Source of the DNA: Lithobates sylvaticus
Taxonomy: Eukaryota; Chordata; Amphibia; Anura; Ranidae
Length of the DNA: 64,000 bases
Reading direction: 5' to 3'
Assembly: GCA_028564925.1 (NCBI GenBank)
Contig: CM053026.1
Coordinates: 642,049,967-642,113,966 of the forward strand
The translations under genes were made by a program, and so were the position numbers. Shown in pieces: positions 22,665-34,643 of this stretch. Under the pieces are notes generated by a model, which had not been told where the DNA came from, searched no databases, and was given only the letters and a program-made list of their open reading frames with translations. Position 1 is the first letter of the stretch, and each line of letters begins with the position of its first letter.

Positions 22665-23810
22665 ATGGAGGCCTTCTACGACGTGAGTTTTCTCCCCCTC
22701 TTCATTGATAAATACAGGGAATTTCCCCTATTATGGCTAGCAAAGCACCGCGACTACAGCAACAGACCAAAGAGGTACTTGTGGCATTTGTAAAGCCAAA
22801 CCTGCCCATGGCAACCGTGGCAAACTTACAAGTCAAGATTAATAACATGAGGAGTACCTATTTCCGGGAGCGCAATAAGGTCCGGAAGTCCCTAGCATCT
22901 GGAGCTGCAGCAGCTGATGTCTATGTCCCCACGCTCTGGTACTATGAGAGGCTCCACTTTCTCAAAGACCAGGCTACTGTCAGGAAGTCACTCTCAACTC
23001 TTCCTTGCACGCGTCCTTCCACGCACGCCACCCCTGATGAGGCTTCCGAGGACCAACCTGGGCCTTCCAGTATGGAAGATGTGCAGGAGCCCAGCTTGTT
23101 CCAGGTATAGTAGTTTTGTAACCATTTTTGGGAATAATGAATGATGTTCAGTTAATTCAGGATCCCCAATTGCTTAGTTCCTAACGTGATTGACATATCA
23201 ACAGACAGTGGTGTTGGAGACATTTTTGGGAAGAATCTAAACTGCAGGGCTGAGAATTGTATGGTTTTCTATTTGTAAACATTTTGCAACAGTCACTAGA
23301 TGAGAATTGTGTGTGTTTGATGAACAAATAACTGAAACTATGTCCCTTTTTCATACACAGGAAGACCTCAGCCAGGAGGTGGCTGTGGAAGGTGGCAGTC
23401 AGGAGGAGGCAGGGGTTAGTGGCAGCCAACAGGGGGGTAGGCGTAGGAGCCTGACTGTCTCCCAAGTCCCTTCCCTCCGCCTTCCCTACAGAAGGGCGAA
23501 AAGCATGGGGGAGGTGGGAGAGTCAGCGCTCCAGCTGATCCGAGACGCTTCAGCCTCCCTATATGCCACACCCACCTACGAGGAGGCCTTTGCCTCCTTG
23601 GTTGCAACTAAAATGACGGGTATGGAGGCGGGGCAACGCAGCATGTGTGAGGATGTCATCCTCAAAATCCTAAATGAGGGGATGGCTGGGGAGATGACTC
23701 CCCTCACACATGTTTGCGAGAGTGACCTTGCTCCGCCTCCTCCTTCTGCCACCCCACCAGCACCAGCACCACGGCGTGGAAGGAAGCGTACAAGGAAGAC
23801 AAGAGAGTGA
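22665..23810 (+). CDS. Harb-1 MADF-domain protein, two exons, one frameshift
   Basis: Exon 1 is 22665-23104 (donor CAG|GTATAG) and exon 2 is 23361-23810 (acceptor CATACACAG). The N-terminus, from ATG 22665, reads MEAFYDVSFLPLFIDKYREF and continues to YSNRPKRY; the second half of the domain (VANLQVKINNMRSTYFRERN ... DVYVPTLWYYERLHFL) is in another frame, so one frameshift lies between about 22770 and 22793. Together these are both halves of a MADF domain, a Myb-related DNA-binding fold. Exon 2 adds an acidic linker, a helical segment (ESALQLIRDASASLYATPTYEEAF) and a basic tail (RRGRKRTRKTRE) that could be a nuclear signal. AATAAA is at 24072-24077. Accessory to the transposase by position; its exact role is unknown. 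Confidence 0.82.
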
Positions 23811-24598
23811 TGACCTTGATTCAGTCTGGTCTGAGAGAAGATGGAGCCTCTCGTAGGACCAGAGCCTGGGGACCTAGATGGCATCTGCTGCAGTTCCGGA
23901 TGTTTTGGACTTCAGGACCAGATTGCACTCCCTTATTATTTAGATAGGTACTCCTCAGACCCCCAATTTTCAGAGCTTGAAAAATGATGGTTGCCGTGGG
24001 TGTCCAAGGCTTTGCAAATTCCCCAAGTTTCACCATGGCTGCGTTCCTCTTTGGTTTGTTGCTGAGACCTAAATAAATGTTTTTTGGATTTGAAATAATC
24101 ATTGACTATTGTGTTTTACTTTTCTACAATGACAGTTTTTCTTTGAGTAGGCAGGTACCTAAAGTAGAATTAACAAGGGGCACCAACAACCAACAAACTC
24201 CGAGTAAATTTAAGCAAAAAATACAAATGTTAATAATGTGGTTTTGCTAAGTTGAGACACACAACCCCCCTCCAAAAAAAAAAAAAAAAAAAACTCCTTC
24301 AAATATGTATTCCCAAAAACCAAAAAAAAAAAAAGACAAATCAGGCTAAAAATATAACAAAGATTCTTTAACGATCTGAGTAAAAATAAACATGTAGTGT
24401 ATAAATGCTGAAAAGTAATAAAGAACTAAGTTTGTGAGAAGTGCGGGTGAATAGGAGCAGCTAAAACATGTCATTCTTGTTGCATTGTAAAGAAAAAGAG
24501 AATGCGCTGCATTAAAGACATTTTAACATTGCAGCGTGACAAATGTGCTGTGTCGATTAGGAAAGGTAGTTTTACCTGACCGAGCGCTTCCGTCACAG

Positions 24599-24829
24599 AA
24601 TTTCTTCTGAGCATGCGTAGCACTTTGTCCGTCGGACAACCGTACACACGATCGGATTTGGTGTGATCGGACCGTGTTGTCGGCAAATCTATCCAGCAGG
24701 AGATAGGACTTTGTCCGTCGGACAATCCGACGTACACTGTCCGATGGTGCATACACACGGTCTGATTTTTCAACAACATTGTCCGATCGGACAGAATCCA
24801 TGAAAAAATCCGACCGTGTGTATGGGGCT
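24599..24829. promoter_or_regulatory. Harb-1 right subterminal region and terminal repeat
   Basis: This 230 bp includes the right terminal inverted repeat (24808-24829), two GTCCGTCGGAC palindromic motifs (near 24628 and 24713), CCGTACACACGATCGGA and GCATACACACGGTCTGA variants, and TTCTGAGCATGC (24605-24616), the inverted form of the block shared with nearby MITEs. Repeated sites near transposon ends usually serve transposase or partner binding. Confidence 0.75.
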
Positions 24830-26160
24830 TTAAAGTGGTTGTAAATGTAGAATGTTTTTTACCCTAATGCATTTTAATGCATTAAAATAAAAAAAACCTT
24901 CTGTGTGCAGCAGCTCCCCTAATACTTACTTGAGCCCATCTCTATCCAGAAATGTTGCAGAAGAGACTCGGCTGTCCGGGGCTCTACCTCCTCATTGGCT
25001 GAGACAGCAGCAGAGTGCCATTGGCTCCCACTGCTGTCAATCAAAGTCAGTGAGCCAATGAGGAAAGAGAGAGGGCGACCTAGCCACGGCTCTGTGTTTG
25101 AATGGACACTGCTGGCTACTGGCTTGCTGTGGGGGCACTCGGCAGGAGGGAGGGGCCAGGAGTGCTGGCGAGGGACCCGAGAAGAGGGAACCAGGTGCAA
25201 AAACCACTGCACAGAGCAAGTAAGGCCCCATGCACACGAGACGCTGTTAAACGCGCGTCCAGAGGTAGTTGGACACTTTTTTCAACTGCACCTGAACGCA
25301 TGCAATGTTATCCTATGTGTCCATGTACACAGTCTCGTTTTTTCCCGTTTTTATGCAGTTGCGTTTAACCTCGTTTTTCCAGAAGCAAAAAAATGCGTTC
25401 AGACACTTTGCTTTTCTGCGCTTCAGACGCAAAACGCAGCTAAACGCGGCTAAACGCAGGCACCTGCGTTTAGCCGCGTTTGCGTTTATAAGCCTTTTTA
25501 AAGGAACCCAATTTTTTGGACCAAAAAACTCAGAAATATGATGGTAAACCATAAAAAAATACTAGAAAAATTGATTTAAAATGTCGTAATTAGTTTAGAT
25601 AGTTCATAGAGCATATATACTCACTAATGCATACATGTTTGTGAAATGCATACATGTTTGTGAAATATCCAACGGACATTTGCTGTGCCATCAACGGATG
25701 GGTCCAATATCGACGAGCTCTGATTCTGGACCTCTCATGCTAATTTGCGACGACGTTTCCTGCCTCATCAAGAGCAACATCAGGAGCATTTCCTGACATA
25801 TATTCAATATGGGATCCATTTAAAAAAAAAAAAACACAGAAAGAGAGGCAAATGCAAGTGTACAACTGCTCTCTCTGCTGCTGCTCACTCTGATCAAAAT
25901 GGCAGAAATAGTTAATAATACATGCTTTCTGAGCTTGGGGAGGGTCTATATGATGTTATCTTTACAAATGCTTATAGACACAAACACGTCTAAACGCAGC
26001 ATGAAAACACAGCAAAACGCGCATTTTTAAACGCAGGTTTCTGCTTTTTAAAACACGCGTTCAGCAGAGTTTGCATCTGCGTCTCGTGTGCATGGGGCCT
26101 AAGTATGGCATGTTTGTTATTTTTAAAAACAAAAAAAGAGACTTTAGTATCACTGTAAAG
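24830..26160. mobile_element. TTAAAG-family MITE, split by a Harbinger-type MITE
   Basis: It starts TTAAAGTGGTTGTAAATG next to Harb-1 and shares the 'cttctgtgtgcagcag' block and the 'catgtttgttatt' tail with the element at 16702. The right end is near TATCACTGTAAAG at 26159. It is interrupted at a TAA by the element at 25221-26102. Non-coding. Confidence 0.65.
25221..26102. mobile_element. Harbinger-type MITE with GGCCCCATGCACACGAGACGC ends
   Basis: TAA flanks both sides (25221-25223 and 26100-26102). The ends GGCCCCATGCACACGAGACGC are perfect inverted copies over 21 bp. Subterminal AAACGCAG/CTGCGTTT motifs recur many times at both sides (25430-25500 and 25990-26060). No gene. It sits inside the TTAAAG-family MITE, so it arrived later. 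Confidence 0.85.
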
Positions 26161-26251
26161 CAATTTTGCTACACCCATTTTTTGCAACACTGCATCACCC
26201 CAGTGTCATAACCATACCAGTCAATCAGACTCTATCCTGAAGTAGTGTGGC

Positions 26252-26540
26252 TTAAAGCTGGGGATACACCTATAGAACTGTTTTGTTAAGCCTGCAGGCT
26301 TAATAAAAGAAATCTAACAAATTCCTCCATTCACTCTAAACAGCAGATGGATGGATTTCGGTATGCCTGTCATGCACAGTGGTTGCATCTAATTGGGTGC
26401 AGCCACTGTTCCGCCAACAATTTTAATCCCCCTTCTTAGATGATTTAACAATCGACTTCAGGATAGTGCTGACGGGCACACACAGCTCATAGCAAAAATC
26501 AGACAAAATGAATTCCATGTATGGCAGTATTTAGTAAAGT
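26252..26540. mobile_element. Possible MITE remnant
   Basis: It begins TTAAAGCTGGGGATACACC and ends near TCCATGTATGGCAG, which are only roughly inverted. The start resembles MITEs with 'TTAAAGCTGGCCATACAC' ends. Weak call. Confidence 0.35.
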
Positions 26541-26581
26541 TAGTTCTGATTGGTTCGATATTAGTGGAACCAGTCATCCAA

Positions 26582-28093
26582 GTTTGCCCACTTACAAAGA
26601 AATGAAGGGTCTATATTTTTTTATCATAGGTGTATTTTAAATCATAGAGACAGAATATGAACCAAAAATCCAGAAAAAACACGATACAATGTTTTATAAA
26701 TTGAGTTGCAGTTCAGTGTGTAAAATAAGTATTTGATCCCCAAGCAAAACATGACTAAGTACTAGGTGGAGAAACTTTTCTTGGCAAGCACAGAGGTAAG
26801 ACGTTTCTTGTAGTTGGGTCTGCACACATCTCAGGAGGCATTTTGGTCCACTCTTCTTTAAAGACCTTCTCTAAATCCTTAAGGTTTCTTGGCTGTTGCT
26901 TGGCAAATCAAAGTTTCAGATCCCTCCATAATTTTTTCTATAGGATTAAGGTCTGGAGATTGGCTAGGCCACGCCATGAACTTAATGTGCTTCTTCTTTA
27001 GCCACTCCTTTGTTGCCATGGCGGTATGTTTTGGGTCATTGTCATGCTGGAAAACCCCTCCACGACCCATCTTCGATGCTCTGGCTGAGGGAAGAAGGTT
27101 CTCATCCAAGATTTTACAATACATGGCCCCATCCATTGACCCCTCAATGTGGCAAAGTCAGCATGTACTTTTAGCAGAGAAACAGCTCCAAAGCATAATG
27201 TTTCCACCTCCGTGCTTGATTGTAGGGATGGTGTTCTTAGGGTCATAGTCAGCTTTTTTCTTCCTCCAAACACAGTGAGTTGAGTTAATGCCAAAGAGCT
27301 AAATTTTAGTCCCATCTGACCACAGCACTTTCTCACAATCCTTCTTTGAATCATTTAGATGTTCATTGGCAAACTTCAGAGAGAGGTCTTTACATGTGCC
27401 TTCTTGAGGAGGGTGACCTTGCTGCAGGATTTCAATCTATGGTGGCGTATTCTGTTACCTATGGTTTGGTGACTGTGGTCCCAACTGCCTTCATATTATT
27501 CACAAGCTCCTTCTGTGTAGTTCTGAGCTGATCCCTCACTTTTCTCATGTTCATCCCTACCCCTTGAGGCAAAATCTTGCATGGAGCTCCAGACCAAGGG
27601 CGATTGATGTTTATTTTGTATTTCTTTAATTTGCGAATAATCACTCCAACAAATGTCTCCTTCTTACCAAGCTTCTTGCTGATGGTCTTGTAGCCCATTC
27701 CAGTCTTGTGTAGATCTACAATCTTGTCCCTGATGTCCTTTGACAACTCCTTGGTCTTGAACATGATGGTGAGGTTTGAATGGAAGAAAGAGATTCTGTG
27801 GACAGGTGTCTCGTTAGGAGCACCTTTTAAATTGACAGGACTAATCTGTGTACAACATAAGCATAAGCCAGTCTGTGGGAGACAAAATTATTGTTGGTTG
27901 GTAGGGGATCAAATACTTATTTTACTCACTGAACTGCAACTCAATTTATAACATTTGTATCATGTGTTTTTTTTCAGTTTTTTGGTTGATATTCTGTTTC
28001 TATCATTTAAAATACACCTATGATAAAAATTATAGACCCGTCATAGACTTACAAAAGTCTGCAAGGGATCAAATAATTATTTTCCCCACTGTA
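26582..28093 (-). mobile_element. Tc1/mariner transposon, decayed copy A
   Basis: The right end has ACAGTGGGGAAAATAATTAT (28072-28091, other strand) followed by the TA target. Long inverted repeats of about 190 bp contain AAATTGAGTTGCAGTTCAGT and AAATAAGTATTTGATCCCC in both arms. The left arm lacks its outermost bases and starts abruptly near GTTTGCCCACTT. The interior encodes a broken transposase on the minus strand. Confidence 0.88.
26790..27764 (-). pseudogene. Tc1 transposase pseudogene A
   Basis: The N-terminus [20 protein letters not shown] and [19 protein letters not shown] form the usual paired-type helix-turn-helix. The C-terminal part keeps [10 protein letters not shown] (second catalytic Asp) and [12 protein letters not shown] (third acidic residue). 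Pieces lie in at least three frames, with shifts near 27.46 and 27.1 kb and loss of the middle, so it cannot make an active enzyme. Confidence 0.85.
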
Positions 28094-28305
<212 letters not shown>

Positions 28306-28575
28306 TTCAGTTTGAAGAATAAATCACTTTTTTAAAGCATATTCTTGTTTTTTAAACTACTATACATGGTTCAAATGTTCCATTATGTTACACTCATGAA
28401 TTTGTCAGTGGATTCACAAAGCCACAGAGAATTTTATCTCCGTATTTCACTAGATGTTAATTACCGGTTTGACTATTTTTAAACTCCACTTCTACATTAT
28501 GTGTGATTCCTATGTCAGTTCTCTGTGACCTTGTTCAGCTCAGTTTGCCATCCAGTGCCTTAGGCATCAAAATAT

Positions 28576-28664
28576 TGTAGACCTTGTGTTATGTATGAAA
28601 ATTCTAATCATAATTACAATTTGTAATTATGATTAGAATTTTCATACATAACACAAGGTCTACA
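28576..28664. repeat. Perfect palindrome, 44-bp arms
   Basis: Arms 28576-28619 and 28621-28664 are exact inverted complements with a single T as spacer. The outer sequence is TAGACCTTGTGTTATG and the centre is TTACAATTTGTAA. Outside the arms pairing drops off after a few bases. No transposon end or target duplication is evident. It can form a long cruciform or a stable RNA hairpin. Confidence 0.95.
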
Positions 28665-28665
28665 G

Positions 28666-29019
28666 TATCCTTGATACAATGTTTTCTGAAAACACTTTCC
28701 ATGTGCTTCCAATGCTCAGTGTCTTCTGAGTATGTTATGGTTTAAATCAACACAGAGAGAAAGTATGTTGATTCTGTATGGCATTTTAGAATAACCCCCT
28801 ACCCATTTCAAGGAAAGTAAGTAAAAGTGTCTGTTGGTTGTTTTCTTGTTTTTTTTTTGTTGTTGTTCTGGGTTCCACAAAAAGATAGATGGTATAAATC
28901 TTAGCGATACAAATAGAGGATAGAATAGAAAACTAAATATATAGAAAAATAGTACAGTTGTGATTGCACAAAATTGGTGGATGCAAATTGCACATCCTGG
29001 AAGAATATATGATTTATAT
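28666..29019. other. Intergenic DNA
   Basis: No gene or clear repeat seen, apart from a T-rich run near 28845-28866 and a short TA run just beyond 29010. Confidence 0.45.
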
Positions 29020-29039
29020 ATATATATATATATAACTGA

Positions 29040-29575
29040 GGTATCCTATTTTTTTTTAACAAATTCCAGAGAGATCCCTGGTCTGGAATCTGTTGGTATG
29101 CAAAATGTATGTATAGAAAAGATATGACAACATTTTAACAACATAAGACTGTATCAACCCTGAAAACTGCAGTTGTAACCATTGCTGCCCACCTAGCTAT
29201 CAAGGATAGGGTAAGTCAATCCAGTTGGAAGGGTACGAATGTTTTCCATTTTGGAGAATGAGTGCTGGTGGTGTAGAACAATGGGTCTAAACTAGGAAGA
29301 AACTTAAGAATTCCAGTGCACCCAGTGTTAATTTCAGTTTTTCTGTAAGGTACCATTGTGTGTTGGAAGGTGGAACTTGTTTCTTTGAGCTGGGTGGGAG
29401 TGCATGAATTAAAAAGGAAGTCAGAGTTTTATAGAATTTTGGTATACAATTTTTCTAACATCATCAGTTTATGCAAAGTTTGTTCTGAATCCACCACTGG
29501 GGCTGAATTCAATATGTTAATTTGAGTTTTTTGGCAGCCAATATACAAAGGTGTTCAAATTTCATTAGTTTGGTT
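29040..29575 (-). mobile_element. Older L1 relic, 3' part
   Basis: On the minus strand, near the young L1 junction, the sequence reads LMKFEHLCILAAKKLKLTYW, which resembles the last part of L1 ORF2. It continues across the young L1 with the fragment at 35933. The 3' limit near 29040 is approximate. Confidence 0.55.
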
Positions 29576-30045
29576 CCATTAGCTGATAGTTTTTTTTTTA
29601 AACTGTTTTTATTAATCTTCATTACATACAGAATACATTTACAATCGTATTACATAACCAATCTTGTACATTACGGTCGGATCATCCGCTCTATCAAACA
29701 AGTGCTCTTATCCATACATATCCTTGTCAATAATGCCATCTAAGATAAAGTAAAACATTCTAACACATTAGCCATGTAATGAAGAGAAACTTGTACATAT
29801 TCATGTCACTACACCATCAAGTGTCAATAAGCGTGTCATTGCATCTTTTACATTGAACCTCAACTATCAAAAGTCACAGTCGCACCTTGTGTACCTCCTC
29901 AGTGTCTTTGCATGGCAAGGACTGCAGTCTGTCACCTATTGCCATTAAATTTAAATTTGCCTTCTATAAAAAATTTCACTATGAACACCAGTCTCAGTCA
30001 GCATAAGGTATCCTGTATACTCATTTATTTATCACTCTCAGGGTT

Positions 30046-33000
30046 CTAGACCCCCTCAGGGTATTCACATGCATCTATAAGATCTGTCCACCTGCCCCAT
30101 ATCTTCTCGAATTTAGCTGCACACCCTCTGGCTTCATAAGTCAATTTGTAAACAGGCAAGACCTGATTGATTATATTCTTCCATAAATTCAAAGAAATCG
30201 GTGTGGAATGTATCCATTGCATAACCACCGTTTTCCTAGCATAGAATAATAAAAGACGTAAAAATTGCTTTTGGTATGTGCTCATGTCCACATCCTCGAA
30301 GACTGCCAGTACGCACCACTTTGGGCTGCATATATTTGGTAGTTCAAAATTAGTCGCTATGAAGTGGGTTACTTGTGACCAAAATGGGCGCACTTTTTCA
30401 CAGCTCCAGAGCATGTGGAGCAAGTCACCTGTAAGTTTGTTACATTTATGGCAGATAGAGCTGTTTATTTTCTTCATACGAAATAAGCGTAGGGGTGTGT
30501 AGTAAACTCTATGAAAGATACGCAGCTGTATCATTTTATCCCTGGCTGAAATAGTGGTGGTAAAGTACGTATCCATAAATTCCTCCCAGTTTTCCTCTGT
30601 CATATCTGGTATATCCATGAGCCAGTACCTTTTTACATTCTGTAATTGCCCCGTACCTCCTTGCGACAACAATTTGTAATATTCTGAGATCAATCCCGAG
30701 TGCTCGGGTTGTAATAGTGTTTCTTCTATCGTAGAGTTTTGAAACCTGACATTTCTTAGACCCAATTGGGCCGTTGCTGCATGTTTCAGTTGCAGATACC
30801 TGAAGCGCCATATCTCTGGCACCCCAAGTTCCTGTTGTAGTATATTGAACGGTTTAAATGTCCCTTGATCGTATAGTTGGTGTACAAGTTTCAGACCTTT
30901 TGCCTCCCAGGCAGAAGCGCCAGGGAGGCTTAGGAAGTGTGTAAACGTGGGGTTATTCCATACCGGTTGATTGGGAGATACAGACGGTGTGTCCTCTGGA
31001 ACTAAATGGAGACACCGTCTATAAATATCCATAGACACCCGTATTATGTTCGTGCCCCTCCTTTCCTTGACAATTTTACAAAATATCAGGTTACTAAGGG
31101 TCTCCTGCGATGAGAGTGTCGCTGCCTCTGCTGCTGTCGCAGCGTTGGCAATTTGCGGGAACAGCCACCAATGTACATAGACAAGTTGTGATGCCAAGTA
31201 GTAGTGCCTGAGGTTTGGAAGTGCCAGTCCCCCCTGAGTCGTTGGTAACTGCAGTGTTTTTAGTGCTATTCTAGGGTTCTTAGGAGACCATAGGAATGTT
31301 GTTAACAAAGAGTCTATTTCTTGGAATGTCTTCTTGGCGATATATACCGGACTATTTGCGAGGATATATAAGAACTTGGGCAAGAATACCATTTTGAATA
31401 GGTTAACCCTACCCATCAATGTTAATGGTAGACTTGTCCAGCTGGTCATTTTGTGCTTAAAAGAATCTATACATGGTATCAAATTATTTGCAATATAAGA
31501 GGATATAGGGAGTTGTATCGTGATCCCTAAGTATTTAAATTTGTCAGTTAATTGGAGTGGGCAGTCTGTTGGGAGATCGAACGGGAGGTCACTGTCTACT
31601 CTAAAAATGTTGGATTTTGTCCAATTTATCCTGAGACCCGAGAATTTACCAAATTCTTCTATCAGGCTGAGCTAATCGGGACCGTGCTTTGGGGATTTGT
31701 TAGATACAGCAGCATGTCATCTGCGTATAGGGATATGCGTTCCTCCAGGGAGCCTATTTTCATACCTTGGATCTTCTGGGAGGTCCTCACTAATCTAGCT
31801 AGGGGTTCTATCGCGAGCGCAAATAACAGTGGCGATAATGGGCACCCCTGGCGAGTGCCCCTATGAATACTAAAAGGTTTGGAAATTATCCCGTTAATTC
31901 TGATACGAGCAGTCGGTTGCTCATACATCAGTCTGATCCATTGAAGGAAATTACCTCCGAACCCGAACTTTTCCAGTATATAAAATAAGTAAGGCCATTC
32001 AATAGAGTCAAATGCCTTGTGGGCATCGAGGGATACTATCGCTCTAGATTTCAGTTCTGTGGTAGGGAATTGCACATTAGTAAATAATCTGCGTACATTA
32101 CTATACGTGGACCTGCCGGGGATGAACCCTGTTTGATCAGGACCAATCAGGGTTGTGACTACTGAATTTATACGGGTAGCTAATATTTTTGTTAGAATCT
32201 TTAGATCCGTGTTGATCAAAGAGATTGGTCTGTAGGATTCACAGTATAAAAGGTCTTTGTTTGGCTTAGGGATTAGTACTATAAGGGCCTCTCTCATAGA
32301 TGGGGGGAGACCTTTCTGTAAAAAGATGTTGGCATACAAACGGTGCAACCTAGGTACCATAGTTTCTATATGAGTAACATACCATTCTATGGGAAGACCA
32401 TCGGGACCTGGGGTTTTGTGTTTAGCAAAAGTTTTAATAGCCTGTTCTATTTCATCTGTGGATATGGGTTCCTCCAATAATTGTTGTTGTTCTCCCGAGA
32501 GCATCGGAAAGTTAATAGAGTCTACATATTCATACAGCTCAGGGGGGGTATAGTGGGCTTGGGACCTATAAAGGTCGGAATAAAATTGCATAAAGGCCGT
32601 CATGATCCCTTCCTTGGAGTCCTGAAGATTGGCCCTGTTGTCATATATTCTGGATATGGCGACAGGGTCAGGTATCGGATTGGCCAAAAATGCCAAAATC
32701 TTGCCATTTTTGTCCCCGTATCAAAAATTCTCTGTCTCTGATATAACAATTTTTTCTGAGTTTTATCCGTCAATGCTAATTCATACTCCCTTTTTGCGGC
32801 TTGTATTGCCTGGAACCCGTCTGGAGATGGGTCCCCGACATATACATCCTCTGCTTCCTTCACTGCATTGGACAAAGTCTGTATCCTTTCTGCAGTGGCT
32901 TTCTTCAGAATAGATACTCCTCTCATATAGGCTCCCCTGACTACTGCTTTAAAAGCGTCCCATGTAATTAGATCCTGCCCTTCCCGAGCATTCTCCTGCC

Positions 33001-33796
33001 AGAACATGGTAATGGCGTCCACACAGTGGCTCAATACCATTGTTTCCGTGAGCCAATAGGGACTCATTCTCCAGATACGCTCCGTATCTTGTCCTTGTAT
33101 ACGCACGGTAAGTTCTAAGGGAGAGTGATCGGATAGTGCTCTCGGAAGATATGATACCTCTTCCACTTTCTGTAGTGTATCTCTGGATGTGAAAAACATG
33201 TCAAGGCGTGATAGAGATTTGTAGGACTCAGATACACAAGAGAATTCCTTCTTATCTGGATATTTCCAGCGCCATACATCCGTTAAATCATACGCTTCCG
33301 CCCATTCTTTCAATGAATGAGATTGCGGTCTGGTACATCTGAGCCTATCCATCTCCACATCCATGACTTTATTAAAATCGCCCCCAATGATAAGGTGACC
33401 CTGCATCATAGGGAGGACTGCGGCCATACACTTGTCTAATTTCTGCATTTCAAAGGGCGGCGGAACATATATGTTTACTATAGTATACATAGTCTCCATA
33501 TATCTTAATACCACTGCTACGTAGCAGCCCTGTGGGTCAATCTTGACCTCTATTATTTGAACAGGTAGAGACCTAAGGATCAATATAGAGACACCTCTGG
33601 AATATGAGGAGTACGTTGCATGGAATGCATGAGCAACATATCTTCTCTTTAAGGCCATGACCTTGGATCCCACCAGGTGGGTCTCTTGTAACAACATAAT
33701 ATGTGATTTGGTGCGTTTGAGGTAGTCCAAAACCAAGGATCTCTTGATCCTTGAGTTTAGACCCCGTACATTCCAGGTAAGACACTTAAGACTCAT
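30046..33796 (-). pseudogene. L1 ORF2: endonuclease and reverse transcriptase, two frameshifts
   Basis: Starting from MSLKCLTWNVRGLNS (33796), the APE-type endonuclease shows LLQETHL, IGGDFNKVMD, RLDMFFTS and SDHSPLELTV. The RT domain has KTPGPDGLPIEWY, LIPKPNKD, YRPISLINTDLKILTKILA, SLDAHKAFDSIEW, GTRQGCPLSPLLFALAIEPL and SLYADDMLLYL, whose ADD holds the catalytic pair. The C-terminal part ends with the CHKCNKL..DLLHMLWSC zinc-like motif. Reading frames change twice: between 32600 and 32696, and between about 31482 and 31662. Otherwise it is open. It would nick target DNA and reverse transcribe the element's RNA at the nick. Confidence 0.92.
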
Positions 33797-34643
33797 CTAT
33801 AAGTTGTGAGAAATTACTATAAAGTAAGTATCCAATATGGATCTCAGATCTTGAGAGGCATATACCAACTTTTGCGGCTATGTCACAGGCTAACAGACAT
33901 TCGGTGCAACTTTTCGAGTAATGACACTGTAGTAAGACAATTTGAAGGCAGTACTGGGTAGTGAAAATAAAGTATAAACTTATAACCAAATAAAACACTT
34001 TGGTATTAACCAACCCCCCCCTTCCCCCCACCCTGCTCATTGTCCCAAACCTCAACGAGCTTCTTCCCAATAACCATGTGCGTAACCTGTGAGGTGACCA
34101 AAAGGAACCCTCAGTTAACCATACAGTCTGATATCGGAGACAACCAAAAAGGTCCCCTTAAAAAAAAAAAAAAAAAATGGACAAAAAGTCAAGAAAAAAG
34201 GGGAAAAAAAAAAAGGGTTAAGGTATTTAGTCATGTGACTCGGAGAGCAGTGGTGACACCTGTAAGGGATAAAGTTCAGGATAGCGTTTCTAGCATCTCA
34301 TTGTCCCTTGTCGGGCACATTGCATTCAAATACCCGCTTATTCACCTGTGGATGGCAGTGTGATACCTCAGTACCTGTGTTCAGGAGTCGTGGCGTAGCC
34401 CGCCCAGCACAATAGTTCCGGTCCTAGGGGATCAGCAGTTCCATGTATCTGGGGTTGATCAAACAAAAAGGAGAAAACGGGGAGAGACAAAAGAACAGAA
34501 AAAATAAAACACAGCGAAAAGGATTCCTGGGTTAGATCGTGTCAATCATGTTGGTACACATATCCTATGTGTACCTGTAGGGCATAGCACAATCAAGTAG
34601 GCTAAGCTTCCTAAAACCTCATATCGGTGCCCACATTGGGCAG
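33797..34643 (-). other. Long spacer between L1 ORF1 and ORF2
   Basis: About 847 bp separate the ORF1 stop from the ORF2 start, longer than in most L1 elements. It contains poly-C and poly-T runs (minus strand) near 34160-34215 and no conserved frame. Short frames here lack family features. Confidence 0.6.

Larger units (their letters stand above)
17340..24832 (+). mobile_element. PIF/Harbinger transposon Harb-1, three-gene element
   Basis: Terminal inverted repeats at 17343-17364 and 24808-24829 are identical over 22 bp (AGCCCCATACACACGGTCGGA plus one base), and TTA flanks both sides (17340-17342, 24830-24832), the standard PIF/Harbinger target duplication. Inside are a DDE transposase (+), a Myb/SANT-like gene (-) and a MADF-domain gene (+). 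The transposase and Myb genes converge; the Myb and MADF genes diverge. Both subterminal regions are packed with variants of ACACACGGTCGGAC and GTCCGTCGGAC, probable protein-binding sites. The transposase has one premature stop and the accessory genes one apparent frameshift each, so this copy looks recently dead. Perfect ends and open exons suggest youth. Confidence 0.93.

Noticed and set aside
25221-26102. CRISPR-like or regulatory array of AAACGCAG repeats
   Set aside because: The repeats are subterminal motifs of a MITE with perfect inverted ends and a TAA duplication.
24830-26160. Host exon in the GC-richer part near 24950-25200
   Set aside because: The same sequence recurs in the TTAAAG MITEs at 16.8 and 57.8 kb, so it belongs to the repeat.
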